Positions 32,691 through 44,399 of a stretch of DNA of 64,000 nucleotides are shown piece after piece. The translations under genes were made by a program, and so were the position numbers. Numbering within the stretch: the stretch's first letter is position 1; the number at the start of each line of letters is the position of its first letter. The notes beneath the pieces were generated by a model. It saw nothing but the letters and a program-made list of their open reading frames with translations, had not been told where the DNA came from and searched no databases. This stretch comes from Rugalucina vietnamica (lineage: Eukaryota; Mollusca; Bivalvia; Lucinida; Lucinidae): assembly GCA_964017185.1 (NCBI GenBank), contig OZ024874.1, positions 16,921,957 to 16,985,956 on the forward strand, written 5' to 3'.

Positions 32691-34161
32691 CTACACTAAG
32701 GGAACATAGTGTAAGCCGAATGAACAGCTAATAGCGATCAAACAGTATTTTTGTCGATCAACATTCGCAAGGTCCCTCTGGAAGTGTTGCAAACTAAGGG
32801 CGTAGCCAATTCTAGCTCTAGACTGTCGGTTGCAAGTAGAGCAAGTCAATGTCATGGAATCAGCTGGTGGCCCGTTGGTATTGGCTTTGCGTTCGGTGGA
32901 AGACAATGATCACTTTTTAAGTATGTTTCTCAAAGAGCTCAGGTTACCAAATATTTGAATAGTAATTGAATAAGAATATTGCTTCTCAGTCTTATATGTC
33001 CCAATTAAACTGTATTTTGGGTAATAAAGATCCTGTCATAGTTTAGTCATATGTAAAGATATTGCCTGTTTCATAACAGTGCAGTTTGCCCTCAGATCAT
33101 AATTTATGGTTGCCTTCTAGTCATGTTTTATAGTGATTGTTGTTGAGTGGGCTGTTGAGTGGGCTGTGGTTGTGGCCCATGGATTACAAAGTGTAGTTTA
33201 TACATTCTATGTATCTTTTTTCATGTTCATTTTCTTTTGCTATTCACCAAATTTCTTTCATTCCTCGTTGTTTATTTTCAATCTATGATGTCCTTTAAGG
33301 ATTTTCTAATAAAGATATTGTATCTTGTACATAATTGTTTTAAATTTTATTTGTCTGAAATTGTTCCATTTATGTCAACATTTGTTTTAATGAATACTGT
33401 TACTTTCGTGCGTGACATGAATTCTTTTACAACTACACCAAATTATCTTACAATTGGTCATTATTCCAGTACGATGATCTGGACCTTGTTCGTATCAAAG
33501 GCACCTTTTTGTGTATGCTGTAGTGCTGCTATGCATATATAATTATGTACCGTTTATTACATTACGAAAATATCTCCGTGAATACTCGGTCATCTCCGTA
33601 AATGATATTTACACTCAAAATAAACATTTTTCAAAAAAGAATAAAATTTAATGTTAAAAATAATATAATAATCAGTCCATTATTGAGTAAAATAAGCATA
33701 AATTACATTTATTTATTTTATTTATTATTGATTTACCATTACATCTGAAAAAGTAAAAGTAGGCAATGATCAGGAAATACCGCAATCAGAAAGAAATTCC
33801 CACTCCGAACACCGAGTCTGGGAAACCTCCTTTTTACAATATACGTAAAGGGGGTTTGAATCGATCAAGTTCACATGGATATGTTTCCATGGTGATAAAG
33901 TTTGCATGTTTTCTGTATGTACCTGTCATTATTCGAAATTGAGTTTTGCGGTTACTGTTTTGTTTCTATTAGAAATACAATTTTTCATAAGTATGGAATG
34001 TTCTATTATATTCCGCTTGATCATCAGAAGTATTAAACAAAGAAGCGTCTCGTAATTGTTTGCGTTTGACACAAGCTTCGTGGCACATTAAAGCTGATAC
34101 ACTGTAGCAGTCTATACAGGGTCAGGAACGGATAGGGAAGCTGCATAGATAGAACCAGTTC
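32691..34161. other. Gene-free AT-rich stretch
   Basis: Apart from the tail fragment at 33752-33826 and an HP-A-like end at about 33560-33582 (ACATTACGAAAATATCTCCG), I see no exon or repeat. The 127-residue open frame at 33159-33542 is hydrophobic and compositionally biased with no gene signals. Confidence 0.45.
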
Positions 34162-34315
34162 CATCAGGAAAATTTGTCCGTGAAATGTATACCTCCTTGA
34201 ACCCCACTTTTATATAGAAAAACTGGGGTATGCAGGGGTATATCTATTTTTCTTATTTTTGCTCCAAAACATAGATTGTGGGTACTCGTTAGAACCGCCT
34301 CAGCAGTTGGTTCTT
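34162..34315. mobile_element. HP-A MITE, truncated in the central hairpin
   Basis: It starts CATCAGGAAAATTTGTCCG, runs through TGGGTACTCGTTAGAACC and breaks off after a degraded stem, where Penelope-like sequence (GGCGATACTTCTGTTGTGG) takes over. Confidence 0.75.
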
Positions 34316-34660
34316 AGGCGATACTTCTGTTGTGGTTCCATTTGTTTTATGTTTTGGAGTCGAATTTTTGTGCTTTTGAACCTTATGTTGTACGTTTTCA
34401 TATTTTTTATTTAAGTTCGGGTAATTGAGTGACTGCCTATTTGGAAATAGCTATTCCTTCGGCTTACTTTAATCGGCTGTGAACCACTGCAGGAGATGAA
34501 GGTGAGGTTAGGCGCCTGTAAAATCGATTTAACCACACCCCCTCCCCCCAGCAATTTTATATTACTGATCATTACTTACCTGATTGCGCCTTGAGTAGCC
34601 GAAACCGCGGTATAACCCACCCCTTTTTCAGTAATATCTGCTCTTAAAGGCTCTGTTTTG
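34316..34660 (+). repeat. Penelope-like terminal fragments
   Basis: It contains GGCGATACTTCTG, GGTAATTGAGTGACTGCC, GAACCACTGCAGGAG, GAAGGTGAGGTTAGG and ACCTGATTGCGCC, which is the family sequence in rearranged order. Confidence 0.65.
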
Positions 34661-34892
34661 ATTTTTATTTGCTAATACTGCAGCTTGTGTTGTGCCATGT
34701 TGCGACCCGTCTAAGCGAAATAACGGATACAAGTTGTAAATTAAATATAATAATAATTATATTACTAATATAGTTGGAAAGACACGTACTGCATGCTGAC
34801 ACCATTTGTTGATGTAATCTAAGGCTTCTGCAAAAGATGACGACAGACACAGAGACTGTTACCTTAAGTGTAAACATTTAATAATTTTCCTT

Positions 34893-35495
34893 TTAGTTGG
34901 TTGGGGCCGGAGCGTCTTGTCTGTTGCTTGGCCCATTGGGGTTCAACTGCTCCGGAGTAAGTAAGTTATTGGGCGCCTAGGGATCTCCATCGTCGGGCAG
35001 CTTACTATATCTGTGAGTCCTCGTTTTGGATTCATCATGGAGTTTATTTGATTTAGTTGATTTATTTGTTTGTCCATGATGATTCACTGACTAGTAAGAG
35101 ATTCACCACGATGACCGAACAACTAGCTGAATGTTGTGAACCACTGCAGAAGCTGAGGGTGAGGTTAGGTACCTGTAAAACCGGTTGAAGCCCGCCAGTA
35201 ATTTTATATTACTGATCGTTCCAAGGCGATACTTCTATGGTGGTTCTTATTGTTTTATGTCTTGGTGTTTAAAACATGTTTGTGCTGTTGGTGCCTTATG
35301 TATGTTTTCATATTTTTAGTTAAGTTTGGGTAATTGAGTGACCACCTATTGGGAAAACAGCTGCTCATTCGGCTTACGATATGTTTTCATGGTATAAGTA
35401 CCTGATTGTTAATTTAGTTTTTCCCACCTCGGTTTTTGTTGAATCTTTTTTTATTGCGCCTTTTCCTGATCGTTGCCTACTTGTGCCTTTTCATA
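34893..35495 (+). mobile_element. Penelope-like 3' region without RT
   Basis: TTTTAGTTGGTTGGGGCCGG, the ATCTCCATCGTCGGGCAG block, GAACCACTGCAGAAGCTG, TTCCAAGGCGATACTTC and TTTTTCCCACCTCGG are collinear with 24536-25190. The RT is absent, so this is a 5'-truncated copy. Confidence 0.75.
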
Positions 35496-35917
35496 ATAAT
35501 GTTGCTTCTTATGATTGCTTTCAAAATTATTTACATGTATTAACCGTTCTTATTTATAACATGCACTTAGATATTTATGTAGTCAGGGCAAAAGGTATCA
35601 TGTTTTTTGTTGTTGTTTTTTTTTTTCTGATAAGCGCTGATAACGATTTCCCTATTCTATCAAATAAAATCACTAACTTCGTTGTTTGGTTGGATAGCAA
35701 TTTAATAAGCTGGTATAGCTTATTTTCATTCCATACACACATGTACGTGTCCGTTAATTGTATACCCCCTGAGATATACAGTGATTAACATGATTTTATA
35801 AGCGTTATAACTGCTTGGTTCTAAAACTATCTACAAATCATTATTATGAGTTGTTGCCATATGATTTTTGTGTTGTCAATTTCACTTATCGACTCGTATA
35901 TTCATGAATAATTTCAG

Positions 35918-36408
35918 ATATGTTTTGTGCGTTTTTTTACTTGGGAATGCTCATGGGGGGTTCTAAAGTCGCTGGTTGGTACCTTTTCGATCACATTGGT
36001 TGTCATGTTTATGAAACTACCGGAATGTGTGGATGGTGTAATGGTGGATGTTGGCCATATTTCAAAATAGAACCCGGTACATGTGGACAATGTACGCCAT
36101 GTGAAGGATGCAAAAGCGGACACAAGCTGGACGAGCTGTGTAGGTGCACAGATGAATGCCCCCTTGGGTTATATGGAACAAATTGTGACATGTATTGTCC
36201 GTACAGATGTAGATCCTATGACAGAACCACCGGTAAATGCCTTCTTTGGTGCAGTGACCTCTGCCTTGACGGAGTATGTGAATTGCATACGGGATGTTGT
36301 CGATTGAATATGACAAAACTATTGGAGGGTGGTTGCGGTGCGTATAACAGGAGCGGGGATCATTGTGAAGGTCATTCAAGACATTGTAACATACATATAG
36401 TTGGTTAA
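35918..36408 (+). CDS. EGF-like cysteine-rich secreted protein, terminal exon
   Basis: The acceptor AATAATTTCAG precedes 35918. An ATG lies at 35920 and its first residues (MFCAFFYLGMLMGG) could be a signal peptide, so the upstream exon may be only 5' UTR; alternatively the frame continues from an unseen exon. About 162 residues follow with very high cysteine content: a CGWCNGGC segment, CGQCTPCEGC, and EGF-like units CPLGLYGTNCDMYC and CRSYDRTTGKC, resembling the laminin/MEGF-type EGF repeats of scavenger-receptor-like proteins. There is no transmembrane segment after the cysteine-rich part, so a secreted product is likely. It stops at TAA 36406-36408, and an HP-B MITE begins 15 bp later. 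Ligands are unknown. Confidence 0.65.
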
Positions 36409-36422
36409 GTGTTTTAACAAAT

Positions 36423-36646
36423 GAGCCGCCTCGTGGGAAAACCAACAATGTGGATTTCGAACAGTCTGACACAAACCGAGCTGTACAGTCACAGAAGATG
36501 GTTAGAACATTGAAATTTTGGATTTAAGAAGAAGAGTTAGTGTACTATCCGTGTAGCGAAAACAAAGGCGCTGATCAGCTTCGCGGTGCTGATCTGCGTC
36601 TTTGTTTTCGCCAATGCAAATTGTTGGTTTTCTCACAAGGCGGCTC
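36423..36646. mobile_element. HP-B hairpin MITE just after a stop codon
   Basis: Runs from GAGCCGCCTCGTGGGAAAAC to GTTTTCTCACAAGGCGGCTC with the GCGAAAACAAAGGCGC internal stem. AAT flanks both sides. It forms a subfamily with 51105 (CCAACAATG after the ends, instead of CCGG). Confidence 0.85.
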
Positions 36647-37154
36647 AATTTAAGTCACCCATCGCACGCTAAAGAAACTGTGTTCGTTTTATAAAGAACG
36701 TGCTTAGAATACCACATTACTGTCGAGGTTCATTGAGACTGGAGCCATCATAACATCTTCATTTAAAAAATTAAAATGTCAAAACTTACTAATGATATTT
36801 TCAGTGTAAGAGAACCGTGCGATTTTATTCTTTGGTTTTTTCAATTCCATATATGGTAAATGCAGTTCGACGTGCATATGGTGTAAGTAATCAGTGATGG
36901 GCTGAATTGAAGGAGACAACGGAGAATCAATGTATTACCACAGTACATGTATAGTTACAAAGGGGTGTACCCCATAGAACTAGAAAACATTGACGAAAAG
37001 ATTGGCGGTAAAATCTACGCCACAAAAGAAATATGATTTTAGAAAACTGGATTTGTATTATTCAATTTCTTTCAAAAATAATCAAAATGTACAATACATT
37101 TATACATGTACATAGTTTATATTTTGAGCAAGACTCATTTCACAACGACTTAAA

Positions 37155-37300
37155 ATAATGCACCAGTCATTTGTATCCCCGGTCCCACTAGGGCCGGGGA
37201 TAGCGGGGACACAGCGGGACTAAAGTGCGAGGCTTTTACCTCTGATTAGTCCCGGCAGTGCCGGGGATGTGCCGGGGTTTTAATTTCCCGTCAATATACG
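37155..37300. repeat. GC-rich dispersed repeat (CAGTCATTTGTA family)
   Basis: It starts ATGCACCAGTCATTTGTATC, followed by CCCCGGTCCC, GGGCCGGGGATAGC and GTGCCGGGGATGTGCCGGGG. It is a short GC island inside AT-rich DNA, related at its end to 18929 and 41622. Confidence 0.55.
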
Positions 37301-38283
37301 GTCACATTAGTTCAAATTAGATATTAATGGTATTTAAACATTTAACTACTTTTATGGTACTTATATGGGTCATTATCAAAAAATGGAGCAATCCAGAAAG
37401 GCAAAACGAAAAAAATTAATTGTCCATTTTTCCTTTTTAAATGGGATAGTTTTATTAACAGGAGCATATAGAATATAGAAATAAAATATGCCGAGTTTAA
37501 CTGAACAAATAGTGCACCAGCATTGATTAATTGTATGGTACCCTTGAAAAAATATCAGTGCTGTCACGAACAAACTTTCTTGCGTAAAATGCTCATTTGA
37601 TAAGACTTCCCCAATCTGTAAGTGGGGGCATATATAACTTGTCACGAACAATAGTTCACACAAACCTTAAATACGTTCAATGAATTAACGGGGAAGAGAT
37701 CTTCAATGAAAATGCACATACTGTGATTTGTTCTGTTTCTGAAACGCTTTATTTTTGTAGATATTATCTTGTGGGATTAAACCAAAAATAAGTTCTGCTA
37801 AACGTTTACTATTTCAGTATAGTATCATAACATACCAAAAGCAATTACTTTTGTATGATGCATTTTAAGTATTTTAAATAATTATGACCGTGACAGCACT
37901 GATATCGTGACAGCACTGATGTTGTCGTGACAGCACTGATAATTATCCGATCTCGCCTTTTTCATTCCAATGTGTGCGGAAATGATTAATTTCTGACCAT
38001 TTACCGATGAGCTTAGGGGCAGTGACTCACTTAAGGTAGCAACCAACGAAGCCTTTGCTGTTGCTCTAACCAGGGACACCTTTTGCGCTTCACGCAAACC
38101 AAACGCGATGTAACACGTAAAGCGCATTGGAAGCGCTGTTCATCTTAAGCAGCAGCATGAGAAAATGTGTCTTTGGGGCTTTCGACCAGGTCTGAGACAA
38201 CCAGGATAGTTCACGACAAAAGACCGCATTAAATTTAGGACCCTATCGCGGATTTTAGGGAGCTGGGTAGCAGGGCCATTTTG

Positions 38284-38502
38284 TTTGTTTGTGTTTCTGT
38301 TGGGGCTTAACGTCCCAGTCAACAATTTTAGTCATGTCGGGACGGAGCCAACGCTTCCTGAGTTTAACCAGTACTGTAGGGTGTTAATGTGTCTTGCCCA
38401 AGGACACATCACGGTGACGCCTGTGGTGATTGTACCCAGGACCTCTCGATTCGGAGTCCGACGCTATACCACGACGCCACCGCGCTCCCCACGGCCATAT
38501 TG
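38284..38502 (-). mobile_element. tRNA-derived SINE, second family
   Basis: On the minus strand the head reads GCGCGGTGGCGTCGTGG, then a tRNA-like GGTCCTGGGTACAATC region, then CTTGGGCAAGACAC in the body and a TTTG-like tail. GGCCATTTTG (38274-38283) and GGCCATATTG (38503-38512) flank it as a 10-bp target duplication with one mismatch. It is inserted inside the element at 37364. Confidence 0.8.
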
Positions 38503-38699
38503 TTTTCAGGGAGCTTGGGAAAACTGGAAAACAATTGAAGGGAATTGAGGATTACTAGAAGAGAACACTCTTGGTTTAAGGAAGCTGGGAGCAAAGAAAA
38601 GATTTTTAGGGAGCTAGGGAGAAACGTCATTTTTCTTTTAGTGAGCTTGGATCTAATACCTCCTTGGATGGGCCTCAACTTTAGGTTAACTTGCAGCTG

Positions 38700-38891
38700 A
38701 GCTGCACATTTGCTTTCACATATATCCCATTAAATCCCACTTTTATGTAGTGACGTATACAGGGTAAAATGAGGTATACAATGTTACTGCTTTTTGTTTC
38801 TAAAATTTGACAATCAGATATATTTTTTTCTTCAATTTTCAAAGCTAAAAAAAATCTCTGTATATTGCATGGGTAACACATTTTCGTAATG
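38700..38891. mobile_element. HP-A remnant without central hairpin
   Basis: CCCATTAAATCCCACTTTTA on the left and TATTGCATGGGTAAC...TTTTCGTAATG on the right, with the conserved middle hairpin lost. Confidence 0.65.
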
Positions 38892-39138
38892 GTATGCAAC
38901 ATACAAACACACTGAAAGACACATGCGTCAGAAAAGGTTAAAATTTTCGTATTTTCATGTACCATAGACCCCTAGTGTGTATATTACCGGGTCCCTTTTT
39001 TCGAGGTGTATGCATTTGGTAGGTTTTACGGCACATCCGTACTTGCATTACCCCGAGTTGCCCCTCCCACCCCTCGAGGAAAGGGATGGCGTTTAAAACA
39101 AAAAGGCGATTTTTCCGTATAAAGTTGGGGCTTAAAAT

Positions 39139-39139
<1 letters not shown>

Positions 39140-39178
<39 letters not shown>
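39140..39178. repeat. Poly-T tract (39 bp)
   Basis: An uninterrupted T run within the 37.4-40.3 kb element. Confidence 0.9.
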
Positions 39179-39181
<3 letters not shown>

Positions 39182-40704
39182 GAAAAGGGGTAATCTAATT
39201 TGGAATGGACCGCCAAAAAGGGCATTTATCGCGCGACATACACAAACTGTCTAAATATCATTATGCAAGTACCACCCCCGAGGCTATTGTTTACCGTGGT
39301 CGACGAAGCATTTTGAATTTGTAGTTTTGTATCTCCCACACACAGTCACACACCTAAAACGATTTTCAAAGCGATATGAATTGGCCACTTCTGGCTGCTG
39401 CTGGCGTTAGTAGCTGAGACCCTCTGGTGAAAGGCGACTTAACTCTTGTCAGCCTAGGAAATTACCTGAATCCACACCTGCTGACAGAAGTCAACTCAGT
39501 GCTGTCACATCATTACTGTCACGACCGTGACAGCACTGATCCGTGACAGTACTGAGTTTCACACAGAAATTTAATTCTAGTGACTAACAACAGAATGCAG
39601 GATGAAAACTTTGCATGTCTATTCTTACTGCTCCTAAGTTGAAATTCAGTCATGGTTTTAAAATGTATGTGATATTTACGATAAGCGGCAAAATGCGCGT
39701 GATAGGACTGATGCTTGTAAAATTCCCACTCCAATTCTGACATGTCTTTATGGTATAGCAACGGAGTAATGCGATTTGTTCAAAAGTTTTTTACCGTAAC
39801 TTCTTCAGCTTGGTGTCGTCTACAAAACGCGATTGTTTTGATCCGGGAAAATGATTTGTAACTCTGGTCAAAATCGATTTTCAATAACTGTGACAGCACT
39901 GATACGTTTTCCAGGGACAACACTATATATGTGCCCCCACCCTTAAATAGCACTTTATATATCATAAGATTTTTGAATTTGACTTCAATAACATTCTATG
40001 CAATAGATGGTCACAGAAAATGTGATTTCTGTCAAGCTTCTTTTGCAATGGAAACAAATAAAACTACTTACCCTGACCCAGGGACACGGTAAAAATCGAT
40101 AAAATAGCACTTCTAGCATCTCATTTTTGCAAATAACGTACTCGGAAACGTGAAATCGCGTGTGGTTCTAGTAAAGCACCGCGGAAACTAATATTATACA
40201 TGGAAAAAGCAAACCTCGGACATCGCGCTTGCGAGAAAACCATCAAGGACAAGGATTGCTCCATTTTTTGATAATGACCCATATATACTTAAGGAATTAA
40301 AATACGCAACACATAAAATTTCAGCTGTCACGTATGATTTGACGGTGTAATAAAATCTCTATTAGATATGTCTTGCAGACTACTTGTGGCATGTAATGAA
40401 ATGTGAAAACGTCATTTTTTTGACAAAATTGACGTCAAAACATCAAAAAACACGAAAAATGCAAATTATGACGTAAACGTTGGGAAGTAGGTGAATATTC
40501 CAAATATTGTGCATGTTTGGTAGTCTGGTGTCGACTTGACGGATAATCTGCAATAAAGATTGGCGCCGTTGATTACTTGAATGTCATCCCATTTGGCTTT
40601 AAAGTTGGCACATGGAATGCACAATAATGAATAATGAGCAATTAACGTCATTTGGATTATTAAATGAGGGTCTTTTATGCTTATTCGGTATTTATTTTAT
40701 ACTT

Positions 40705-40835
40705 TACAGTGAAAACCAATGTATATCAAAACTTGATAAAATTTGTATTTTCATTGATATGAAATTTCACTGATATCAAATCTCACTGATATCAAAAGTC
40801 ACTAGTGACTGATATCAGCCTATATCTTCACTGTA
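40705..40835. repeat. Short MITE-like element with CAGTGAA ends
   Basis: TACAGTGAA and TTCACTGTA bound a 131-bp segment containing several CACTGATATCAAA direct repeats. TA-CAGT ends recall Tc1/mariner-type MITEs. Confidence 0.5.
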
Positions 40836-41621
40836 GATTTTGGATTACTTCTGACGTTTCCATTTACTTGACGTCATTAAATGTGTCTCACTTCAGAAAT
40901 TCAAACGCCTATAACTCCGTTATTAATGAACGAAAACATATAGTGTGGGTATTCATTTTCTTAGTTAGAACGTAAGGAACAATGTGGTACCAAAATTATT
41001 TGTGTTTTAAAATATTTTTGGTTTTTGCATTTTCACCGCCTGCCTTGTGAATTGGAAAATGCCCATGTATTGTATAAAATAAAAAGAAAATTTTTTCGAA
41101 CCGCGAGAGGACACGACATGCTTTTCAAGCAACAGTGACGTCAATTGTACTGTAGAATTTGGACTCCTAGCGTTTGTTTTGTAATTGACGTTGGTGACGT
41201 TAAACATCCCAAACATGATCTAATGCTACCAACCGGGTAAATGAATACATCAGCAATCACTTTTAACAGTTTTGGAATCAACAAAATTGTGTTTGGTTCA
41301 AAGTTGACTTTAACTCATCATTTTTCTAGCGTGTGCCTCGGTGGGTTTGCGCACGCCATCAAGCATACGTAACGGACATAGTGACTTAACCTGCCGTATT
41401 TTGACGTTTAGATACTGCTTTCATGTAATAAGATCGTATACATGACAAGCTTGCATTACAAAGCCAGTCTACAATACCCCACAGTGTTTGTTGCGTTTCT
41501 TTATTCCTTAAGTATATTTAATTAGCAAATTCACCTAAACATTTATATGCATAAATTGAAGCCCTTCTCACATGTTCCAGTTTAATCAGAACAACTCCCA
41601 GCTGTTGTTCCACATTATTGT

Positions 41622-41774
41622 CAGCCTCCGGGGAGCCGGGGCTTTTAGCCGGGTTTTTACTATAAATCTGGCCCCAAAGTGCCGGGCTTTCAGCCGGGCT
41701 TTAACAATTGAATAGTTAAAAGGCCCGCTATTCCCCGGCCCTAGGGGAGCCGGGGATATAAATGACTGGTGCAT
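41622..41774. repeat. GC-rich dispersed repeat, inverted copy
   Basis: GCCGGGGCTTTTAGCCGGG-like units on the left and GGCCCTAGGGGAGCCGGGG then AATGACTGGTGCAT on the right. The end is the reverse complement of the 37155 start. Confidence 0.5.
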
Positions 41775-42354
41775 ACTAGGAATCAAACATAATATAATGC
41801 AAGATATAATGCAAGATATCGTTCGGAACAAGAAATACTCTTAAATTCTACTCGAGGAGCACAAGATTTGACGTCTACTGTATTCTACTTGTTACATGCA
41901 AAAATCCCACTGTTCACCAATGATAGGAAAAATATAACTTCCTCATAGAAAATGACAGAACGCAACCTATACAGTACGAACTTTTAAATGTCTCTGGCCA
42001 GACTGTATAGAATGCCATCTACTGAACACATCTCCCTGGACACACACAGGCCTGATGCTATCGTCACTCAGTAAAATACATTTGGTCTAGATTTCGCTGA
42101 TGAGTCGGGACCCAAGTATCCTTACCACTGCACTATGATGTGCCGCATCTCTTTACACGTTTGTCGTGAGTCTTTACGCCTTTAATCGTCCATTATCCCT
42201 AGGTGCCTTTGAGGCAGAAGATGACATTATCGTATTATCATATAACCACTCATATAACCACTAGTTTTGCAAGTGAAAGTGTGTTTAATTACATGCATAT
42301 TCGTCACTCAATATGCAAATCAATCAGTTGAGGGTCACTCCTTTGTTCTGTTCC

Positions 42355-42558
42355 TTATCCGATGGGGCTCTGCCTCCTCAGTCTGTGTTTCTCTATTTTT
42401 CTCTCCCTACCCCTATTTTTTCTACGCTCCTGTGTTTCATGTCTGTTCCGTCCGGTGGTCACTGGCCCGCCTCCCCCATCTTTAGCACGTGTACATTCTA
42501 CCATAGTAACAGTTGCCATGACAACCAGCAGAAGACAAATGAGAATAGTGATCTTCAT
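42355..42558 (-). CDS. Possible small secreted basic peptide precursor
   Basis: On the minus strand, ATG at 42558 opens a 67-residue frame: a strong signal peptide (MKITILICLLLVVMATVTMV), cysteine, a glycine run, then a very basic segment (RRKNRGRERKIEKHRLRRQ) with several dibasic sites, ending in TAA at 42355-42357. Eleven bases upstream of the ATG is an acceptor-like CATATTTTCAG (42580-42570), so a 5'-UTR intron is plausible, the same arrangement as the gene at 17284. The plus strand carries overlapping random frames, so coding is not certain. The shape suits a neuropeptide, toxin-like or antimicrobial-type precursor, but nothing identifies it. Expression data are needed to decide. Confidence 0.4.
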   Translation of the reverse strand: MKITILICLLLVVMATVTMVECTRAKDGGGGPVTTGRNRHETQERRKNRGRERKIEKHRLRRQSPIG

Positions 42559-43008
42559 ACTTTACTACTCTGAAAATATGTAACTTGTCAGTTAATACAA
42601 CTAGGAATATGCCAAACATTTAAGTCTCATTTATACTAAGAAACAAAACTAGTAAGTACATTTTCTACTCCTCTGACTTTAAGGATGCGCTGTCCTAACA
42701 CGAGCGTTATTTTCTTGTTGTCCTTACGATATTCGATGAGGTACATTTAAAAATTACAAATTATAGGAAAAGGGATGAAAACGTGAATTATACTAACACA
42801 AACAGTAACGATGCTAACAATGTAGCACTTGTTCTATTCAAACAATGAATCGCAGTGGCAAAGCCTCTGACTGGGCAGACGGGTCGCTGGCTCGAGTCCG
42901 GTTGCCGTTTGTTGTGACTTTGGGCTATTCTTATTTTCCACGGCTCCCGAAGTTTTGGTCAGGAACTGATCGACTCGGTATAGTTGTAAAAAGTACAAAA
43001 TTGCCAAC

Positions 43009-43229
43009 CATCAGGAAAACATGTCCGTAAAATAAATATCCCCTTAAACCCCACTTTCATATAGTAAACCTGGGGTATGCTGGGGTATTCTTATTTTTTC
43101 TTATTTTTGCTCCAAAACACAATCTATGTTTTGAGCAAAAATAAGAAAAATATCAAAATTTTCCACTGAAATTTTTCATTTTTACTACTTTAAAAATCTC
43201 GGTATATTGCATGTGCATGTTTTCGTAAA
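43009..43229. mobile_element. HP-A MITE lacking the central hairpin
   Basis: Begins CATCAGGAAAACATGTCCG and ends GCATGTGCATGTTTTCGTAA. CTCCAAAACACAATCTATG joins the two arms directly, so the GTTAGAACCGCC stem has been cleanly deleted. A lone HP-A end also lies at 43856-43885. Confidence 0.8.
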
Positions 43230-44399
43230 GTTTTCTGTGTTACAAGTGTGGAATAATACAAAATTCAAGACAAAAGTTGTGGCGACTAGACTGCTTGCCT
43301 CATATTTTTTAGTATTGTTTGCATCGTAAACTGTAAAATTTTATTTTGCTTATACGAGTAATAACTGACGAATATGCGTAATAACTGACGAAGCGAGAAT
43401 CTCAAAATATATCTTACCTGTGTAACACTTTCAGTGAAAATTAGCATATACAGTGAATAAAAGCTACTCGTTTTTTATATATAATCGAGGTTATTTTGCA
43501 ATTTATATTTTTGTCAAATAAACAAGACAGGTAAATGTCACGTACGAATGTTGTTTAACAACAAGGATATTTTAACCGCGCCTTTTAATATGAGAAAAAT
43601 GCTTGGCTGAAAAAGATCATTTTAAGCTTGAATTTGATTGTTCCGGACATGACACAGTGTATATTGACGCAAATATAAAGTGCATGTAAACAAGCAAGCA
43701 GTGTCCAGGAATCGGGGCAAGCATAACATAATTCAAGCGCGAAACACCGAAGTGGAAAACAGTCAAAATAACAAAACGAATTGATAATGACCGACATTAA
43801 AAGAACAATCTGTAATCTGAGTGAGCAACTTTGTCCCACAAGGTGGTTATTATGACATTACGAGAACATACCCATGCAATATACAGAATTTTAACTCAAA
43901 TGTTTTAGAGTCAAGATGTACCCAGCTGTTACATACGTTTCTTTTCTAAGGAGCCTTTAACTCGATTAACATAATTTTCATGTTCTGAAGATGCTGACAA
44001 CTGTTACATTCGTCACTTTTCTTAAATGATATCTCCTACAAAATCAATATATTGACAACTGTTGTAAATGGCGTTTATATGCTCTTAGGTTTTTGAATTG
44101 GTATTATATTGATTGCATTAAACGACATGGGAGACATTTTGATAAAGACATTTTGGATGCGATATTTGCTTTGACAGTCAGCAATGAGTCTTTAAACATA
44201 TAAATCCGTGGTAAACTAGATCACTTACATATTGTAAACTCAAATAGTTCGGGTCGGAACACATAAATATATTTATAAGAATCTTAAACTTGATATACAA
44301 GGACATAATTTCAATGTTCTCTACGTGTACTCAACTGTTACATACGTTACTTTTCTATAACATTCTATACAAAAGCTCCATAGGGTCACTGAGGAGGCT

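Larger units (their letters stand above)
37364..40283. mobile_element. TA-flanked 2.9-kb element with repeated 15-bp motifs
   Basis: The 31-bp perfect terminal inverted repeats start TATGGGTCATTATCAAAA, with TA at 37362-37363 and 40284-40285. Inside, CGTGACAGCACTGAT or near matches occur at 37554 (inverted), 37889, 37906, 37926, 39495 (inverted), 39525, 39541 and 39889. No transposase frame is visible. The interior was hit by a SINE (38284-38502), an HP-A remnant (about 38700-38891) and a poly-T run (39140-39178). TA flanks suggest Tc1/mariner mobilisation. Confidence 0.8.
40286..42350. other. Gene-free stretch with small repeats
   Basis: No exon is recognised. It holds a short TIR element (40705) and a GC-rich dispersed repeat (41622), listed separately. 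Confidence 0.45.

Noticed and set aside
33159-33542. 127-residue open frame on +
   Set aside because: It is hydrophobic, Phe/Leu-rich and matches no motif, with no splice or start context and no paralogue. Frames of this length are expected by chance in AT-rich DNA of this size.
12926-35490. Hammerhead ribozymes in the Penelope-like terminal regions
   Set aside because: CTGATGA-like strings occur on the minus strand near 12990 and 24690, but the matching GAAAC core and stem pairing are not convincing by eye.
42267-42583. Three overlapping plus-strand frames
   Set aside because: They overlap the minus-strand signal-peptide frame, are compositionally odd and show no ordered features.
42845-42960. 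Possible tRNA-like sequence (GTCGCTGGCTCGAGTCCGG)
   Set aside because: The B-box-like stretch is there, but I could not fold a cloverleaf or find a clear A box, tail or target duplication. A worn SINE remains possible.
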